Shown: in pieces, positions 24,281 through 27,090 of the stretch
How positions within the stretch are numbered: position 1 is the first letter of the stretch
Layout of the letters: every line of letters starts with the position of its first letter
From: DAOVVL01 sp965603095
GTDB taxonomy: Bacteria; Pseudomonadota; Alphaproteobacteria; Rhodospirillales; Magnetovibrionaceae
NCBI GenBank assembly: GCA_965603095.1
Contig: CBFDBQ010000028.1
Span: 1-27,090, forward strand
Direction of reading: 5' to 3'
DNA length: 27,090 nt
The notes under the pieces: model-generated
What the model saw: the letters and a program-made list of their open reading frames with translations, nothing else
Told to the model about the DNA's origin: nothing
Database searches by the model: none
Made by a program: the position numbers and the translations under genes

Positions 24281-25066
24281 ATGACCAACACATATCTGGC
24301 CACCAGCATCAAAAACACCATCATTGCCATGGCGGCAATGATTTTCATTATGGGGGCAGGTGTAACCGCCAATGCGACAGAAGGCGAAAAATTTAAAAAC
24401 CTTAAAATCACCAACCTTAAAAAAGGAACAGGTGATGAAGCCGTTGCCCGTTCCAAGGTAAGCGTTCATTACACCGGATGGCTGGAAGATGGATCAAAAT
24501 TTGATTCATCCCTTGATAGAGGAACCCCATTTAAATTCACCCTTGGTGGTGGCGAGGTAATAAAGGGCTGGGATTATGGGGTTGAAGGAATGCGTGTTGG
24601 CGGTAAACGCGAACTTGTTATTCCGCCGGAACTTGGTTATGGCCCCAAAGGTTACCCCGGAGCTATTCCCCCAAATGCGACGCTAAAATTTGAAGTCGAA
24701 TTGATGGGCGTATCTGCGCCTAGCTTTACCAATATTAATAACGCTGAATTAAAGGCGCTTTTGAATAAAGGCGTTACCATTGTTGATATCCGTACCGCCA
24801 AAGAATGGGCCGAAACCGGAGTTATCGAAGGATCTAAATTAATTACATCTTTTGATGAAAGCGGTAGACCGATACAAACATTTCCAGAAAGTTTTGGAAA
24901 AGTTGCGGCTAAGGATGATGGGGTAATACTTATTTGCCGAAGCGGAAACCGTACTGCGGCTATTGCCACATATTTGGCAGACCGGGCAGGATACAAAAAA
25001 GTTTATAATGTAACTAACGGTATCAATCAGTGGTTAAAAGATAAAAACCCGGTTGTAAAAAATTAA
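24281..25066 (+). CDS. Exported FKBP-type prolyl isomerase fused to a rhodanese domain
   Basis: A 261-residue protein with an N-terminal signal sequence (hydrophobic 12-28, probable cleavage after TANA at 31). Residues about 38-144 are an FKBP domain: VHYTGWLEDGSKFDSS, VIKGWDYGVEGM and PPNATLKFEVEL. Residues about 150-255 are a rhodanese domain with Cys219 in the loop CRSGNRTA and DIRTAKEW. The ATG at 24281 is used; an upstream in-frame TTG at 24245 lacks support. The fusion suggests a periplasmic protein acting on sulfur or on protein folding. Which part is catalytically active is not shown, but both active-site regions look intact. It is divergent from guaB and followed by a possible weak terminator. 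Confidence 0.9.
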   Translation: MTNTYLATSIKNTIIAMAAMIFIMGAGVTANATEGEKFKNLKITNLKKGTGDEAVARSKVSVHYTGWLEDGSKFDSSLDRGTPFKFTLGGGEVIKGWDYGVEGMRVGGKRELVIPPELGYGPKGYPGAIPPNATLKFEVELMGVSAPSFTNINNAELKALLNKGVTIVDIRTAKEWAETGVIEGSKLITSFDESGRPIQTFPESFGKVAAKDDGVILICRSGNRTAAIATYLADRAGYKKVYNVTNGINQWLKDKNPVVKN

Positions 25067-25094
25067 AGGCTAACTTTATGTAGCTTCTTTTTTT
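25067..25094 (+). terminator. Possible weak terminator after the FKBP-rhodanese gene
   Basis: AGGCTA (25067-25072) can pair with TAGCTT (25081-25086) around an 8-base loop, with one G-U pair, followed by a T7 run (25088-25094). The stem is short and overlaps the end of the convergent rlmE gene. Confidence 0.35.
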
Positions 25095-25804
25095 CCACCC
25101 CTAAATCCAGTTCCAACCACATACATTTCGGCTGAATCTTGCCTGCTGGATGCAGGCTTTACGTGATGAACTTTTTTGAAATCTCGTTTTAGGGTTTGTA
25201 ATAATTCACCTTCGGTTCCGCCTTGCAATACCTTGGCCAGAAATATTCCGTTTGGGGCCAGAACTTCACGGGCAAAATCCAGCGCTATTTCACACAGCCC
25301 CATTATGCGAATGTGATCGGTTCCCGTATGCCCAGTTGCCGGTGCGGCCATATCGCTCATCACTACGTCGGCCTGTCCGCCTAGGGATTTTTTTAATGCA
25401 TCGGGTGCTTCGTCAGCTGTGAAATCAAGATGCAGAACCTCAATACCGGGGATTGGCTCCATCTCATTTATGTCCAGCGCTACAATCTTGCCCTTATTAT
25501 TGCCTGTTAAAACTATTTCCGCTGCCGCTTGCGACCAGCCACCGGGGGCGGCGCCAAGGTCAACAATCCGCGCACCGCTATTTAGAAAATTAAATTTTTC
25601 GTTTAGGTCTAATATTTTAAATGCCGCACGTGAACGAAATCCACGACGCCCGGCCTCGGTTACATAAGGATCATTTAGTTGACGTTTTAGCCATGCGGTT
25701 GACGAATTTTTGCGCCCGCGTGCAGTTTTGACGCGCTCATGCTTCATTCGTGCAGTGCCGCCACGCGAATTTCTTCCTTTGAATCCTTTGGGTGGCTGTG
25801 TCAC
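25076..25804 (-). CDS. rlmE: 23S rRNA (uridine-2'-O) methyltransferase RlmE
   Basis: RlmE (RrmJ/FtsJ) methylates the 2'-O of U2552 in 23S rRNA late in 50S assembly, using SAM. The SAM loop is DLGAAPGGWSQ (82-92), and the KDKE tetrad is readable as Lys63, Asp151, Lys191 and Glu226. The N-terminal about 35 residues are basic and Gly/Arg-rich, and the C-terminus ends RGGKKEAT. The 242-residue length is normal for alphaproteobacteria. It starts with GTG at 25804, overlapping the ppx stop by 4 bases (GTGA), so the two are translationally coupled. Confidence 0.95.
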   Translation of the reverse strand: MTQPPKGFKGRNSRGGTARMKHERVKTARGRKNSSTAWLKRQLNDPYVTEAGRRGFRSRAAFKILDLNEKFNFLNSGARIVDLGAAPGGWSQAAAEIVLTGNNKGKIVALDINEMEPIPGIEVLHLDFTADEAPDALKKSLGGQADVVMSDMAAPATGHTGTDHIRIMGLCEIALDFAREVLAPNGIFLAKVLQGGTEGELLQTLKRDFKKVHHVKPASSRQDSAEMYVVGTGFRGGKKEAT

Positions 25805-26817
25805 ACGCTGTTCCTTGCACTATCTTCGGACATTAATGAAATTAATATTCCTTCGCGGATGCCACGGTCGGCCACCACCAATTTTCCTGCCGACCATCGC
25901 CTGGTTACGGCTTCTAAAATTGCACAACCAGACATCATTAAATCGCCACGTTTGGCCCCGATGCATGGGTGCTTCATACGGTTTTCAACCGACATGTCAT
26001 CAATCATCGATATTGTTTTGTTTATGTCTTTAAATGAAAGAACCAGCCCATCAATTTTTGATCTGTCATAACGTGGTAATTCAAGATGAAGCGCGCCAAG
26101 GGTTGTAACGGTGCCAGACGTGCCCAGCATTTGCACCGTGCCCTTATTAATAGCACCAGAAATGTTATTGCGTTCGTCAAATGCGGCAAGGCCCTCATCA
26201 ATGCGCGCTACTATTTCTTCAAACGCACCATCGGTTCCGGTTCCACCGGGATAATCTTCGCTCAAGGTAACAACCCCATGGGGTAGCGATACCATATCAA
26301 CCGCCGTGGGGCCGTTTGGCGCGTTCATGTCAATCCACACTGCTTCGGTACTGCCGCCACCAATATCAAAAACCAATGCGTGGGGGCGAACCTCGGCCAA
26401 TAATGGCGCGCAACCCATTAGGGTTAATTCGGCCTCTTCCTTGGCTGATATTGCTTCTAGCTCTATTCCCAATTCGGCGTGAACTCTATTTAAGAAATCG
26501 CCACTATTGTCTGCTCGGCGGCAGGCTTCGGTGGTTACACAGCGGGCTTTTTTAACGCCGGCGCGGCGCATCTTAGATTTGCAAACGCCAAGCGCCGAAA
26601 TGGTGCGTTCAATCGCGTTTTCGTTTAAGCGCCCGTTGGCCGACACACCCTCGCCAAGGCGGACAATGCGTGAGAATGAATCAATTACTTTGAAACCATT
26701 ATGGCTAGGCTGTGCCACCAACATCCGGCAATTATTGGTGCCAAGATCGATGGCAGAATAGGCCATTAATTCCTTGGATTTTGGGGGCTGTTGGGCGTGT
26801 GAATTGGTGTGGGCCAC
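25801..26817 (-). CDS. ppx: Exopolyphosphatase/GppA-family phosphatase
   Basis: A cytoplasmic Ppx/GppA-family enzyme that hydrolyses polyphosphate or converts pppGpp to ppGpp. The actin-like fold shows AIDLGTNNCRML near the start and FDIGGGSTEAVW in the middle; LGTSGTVTTLGALHLEL is a further family motif. It is a short form (338 residues from this start) that lacks the C-terminal HD-like domain of the long enzymes. The start is uncertain: the GTG at 26817 has GAGAA 6 bases upstream and adds a Pro/Gln-rich lead, while the ATG at 26766 has AAGGA 5 bases upstream and begins just before the conserved core; an ATG at 26898 looks too far upstream. rlmE overlaps its stop. Confidence 0.92.
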   Translation of the reverse strand: MAHTNSHAQQPPKSKELMAYSAIDLGTNNCRMLVAQPSHNGFKVIDSFSRIVRLGEGVSANGRLNENAIERTISALGVCKSKMRRAGVKKARCVTTEACRRADNSGDFLNRVHAELGIELEAISAKEEAELTLMGCAPLLAEVRPHALVFDIGGGSTEAVWIDMNAPNGPTAVDMVSLPHGVVTLSEDYPGGTGTDGAFEEIVARIDEGLAAFDERNNISGAINKGTVQMLGTSGTVTTLGALHLELPRYDRSKIDGLVLSFKDINKTISMIDDMSVENRMKHPCIGAKRGDLMMSGCAILEAVTRRWSAGKLVVADRGIREGILISLMSEDSARNSV

Positions 26818-26934
26818 GATAAATTCTCTTTCTGGACAATAACTTAAATTGTCTGCTTGGCCCCAGCATAGCAAATTAAGCATGTAAAAACAAAGCATCT
26901 AATAAAATGCATGCAAGGGCAGGGCTTTTGGGTC

Positions 26935-26963
26935 TTGAGTTTTTTTACTTTGCACCGTATATG
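26935..26963 (+). promoter_or_regulatory. Candidate promoter for tRNA-Gln
   Basis: TTGAGT (26935-26940) and TATATG (26958-26963) are 17 bases apart, each matching 4 of 6 consensus positions. A transcript starting near 26970 would have a leader of about 46 bases before the tRNA. The spacing and position fit, but AT-rich context makes chance matches easy. Confidence 0.45.
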
Positions 26964-27015
26964 TCCCCAACTCATGCCTAGTCTTCCAATATGGGTGGGC
27001 GTGACAAATCCCTGT

Positions 27016-27089
27016 TGGGGGATAGTTTAATGGTAGAACTGCGGTCTCTGACACCGTCGGTCCTGGTTCGAGTCCAGGTCCCCCAGCCA
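27016..27089 (+). tRNA. tRNA-Gln (anticodon CTG)
   Basis: The acceptor stem is TGGGGGA (27016-27022) with TCCCCCA (27079-27085), then discriminator G and an encoded CCA. The anticodon loop CTCTGAC, within a GCGGT/ACCGT stem, gives anticodon CTG, reading CAG. The T arm contains GGTTCGAGTCC. It is 74 bases long including CCA. U1-A72 pairing is typical of glutamine tRNAs. Confidence 0.96.
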
Positions 27090-27090
27090 A

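Noticed and set aside
26899..27090. Open minus-strand frame of 63 codons covering the tRNA region
   Set aside because: It runs antisense through the tRNA-Gln gene (GPGLEPGPTVSETAVLPLNY), the well-known false protein produced by tRNA genes on the opposite strand.
1..27090. CRISPR array, transposon, integrase or phage genes
   Set aside because: I saw no evenly spaced direct repeats with unique spacers, no transposase or integrase motifs, and no structural phage genes on either strand. The tRNA at the right edge could be an attachment site, but no integrase or repeat of its 3' end is visible within the window.

Overview
The window reads as chromosomal DNA of an alphaproteobacterium, possibly Rhodospirillales-like and marine; the order is my inference from gene content and order, not a database match. 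Supporting signs are an HscA/adrenodoxin-type ferredoxin pair, an Atm1-type ABC exporter very like that of Novosphingobium, a ppx-rlmE and guaB-rsmB arrangement with guaA nearby, and alphaproteobacterial-style MnmA, Ppx and ThiC. Coding density is high, no gap exceeds about 200 bases, and I see no transposase, integrase, phage gene or CRISPR array.

Layout. 1-2009: 3' part of hscA (cut by the left edge) and fdx, the end of an Isc Fe-S assembly operon. 2025-4216: a small acidic-tailed membrane protein facing a DUF599 membrane protein, then mnmA (tRNA 2-thiouridylase). 4217-4594: a structured leader, a 50-residue membrane peptide with a near-ideal ribosome binding site, and a strong terminator. 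4601-7328 (minus): an Atm1-type exporter preceded by 10-bp direct repeats, a 60-aa unknown, and a single-domain parvulin. 7509-13615 (plus): a visually AT-rich cassette of B12-binding radical SAM enzyme, methyltransferase, membrane glycosyltransferase-like protein and DPM1-like glycosyltransferase, followed closely by glpK. 13624-15646 (minus): guaA and a MAPEG protein. 15795-18413 (plus): an orphan membrane hybrid histidine kinase. 18444-24080 (minus): guaB, rsmB, a TPP riboswitch, thiC and a TSUP-family permease. 24207-25066 (plus): a leader with a possible pseudoknot, then an exported FKBP-rhodanese fusion. 25076-26817 (minus): ppx and rlmE with a 4-base overlap. 27016-27089 (plus): tRNA-Gln(CTG).

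How the genes fit together. Several are core housekeeping: Fe-S assembly, tRNA thiolation, GMP synthesis (guaA, guaB), ribosomal RNA methylation (rsmB, rlmE), thiamine pyrimidine synthesis, and polyphosphate/ppGpp turnover. Sulfur handling recurs (Isc proteins, MnmA, Atm1, rhodanese, TSUP permease), but the genes are in separate transcription units, so a joint system is not shown. The least ordinary parts are the radical SAM/glycosyltransferase cassette, the FKBP-rhodanese fusion with its leader, the TSUP gene downstream of a TPP riboswitch, and the highly translatable 50-aa membrane peptide. I did not find clear evidence of a wholly new large system.
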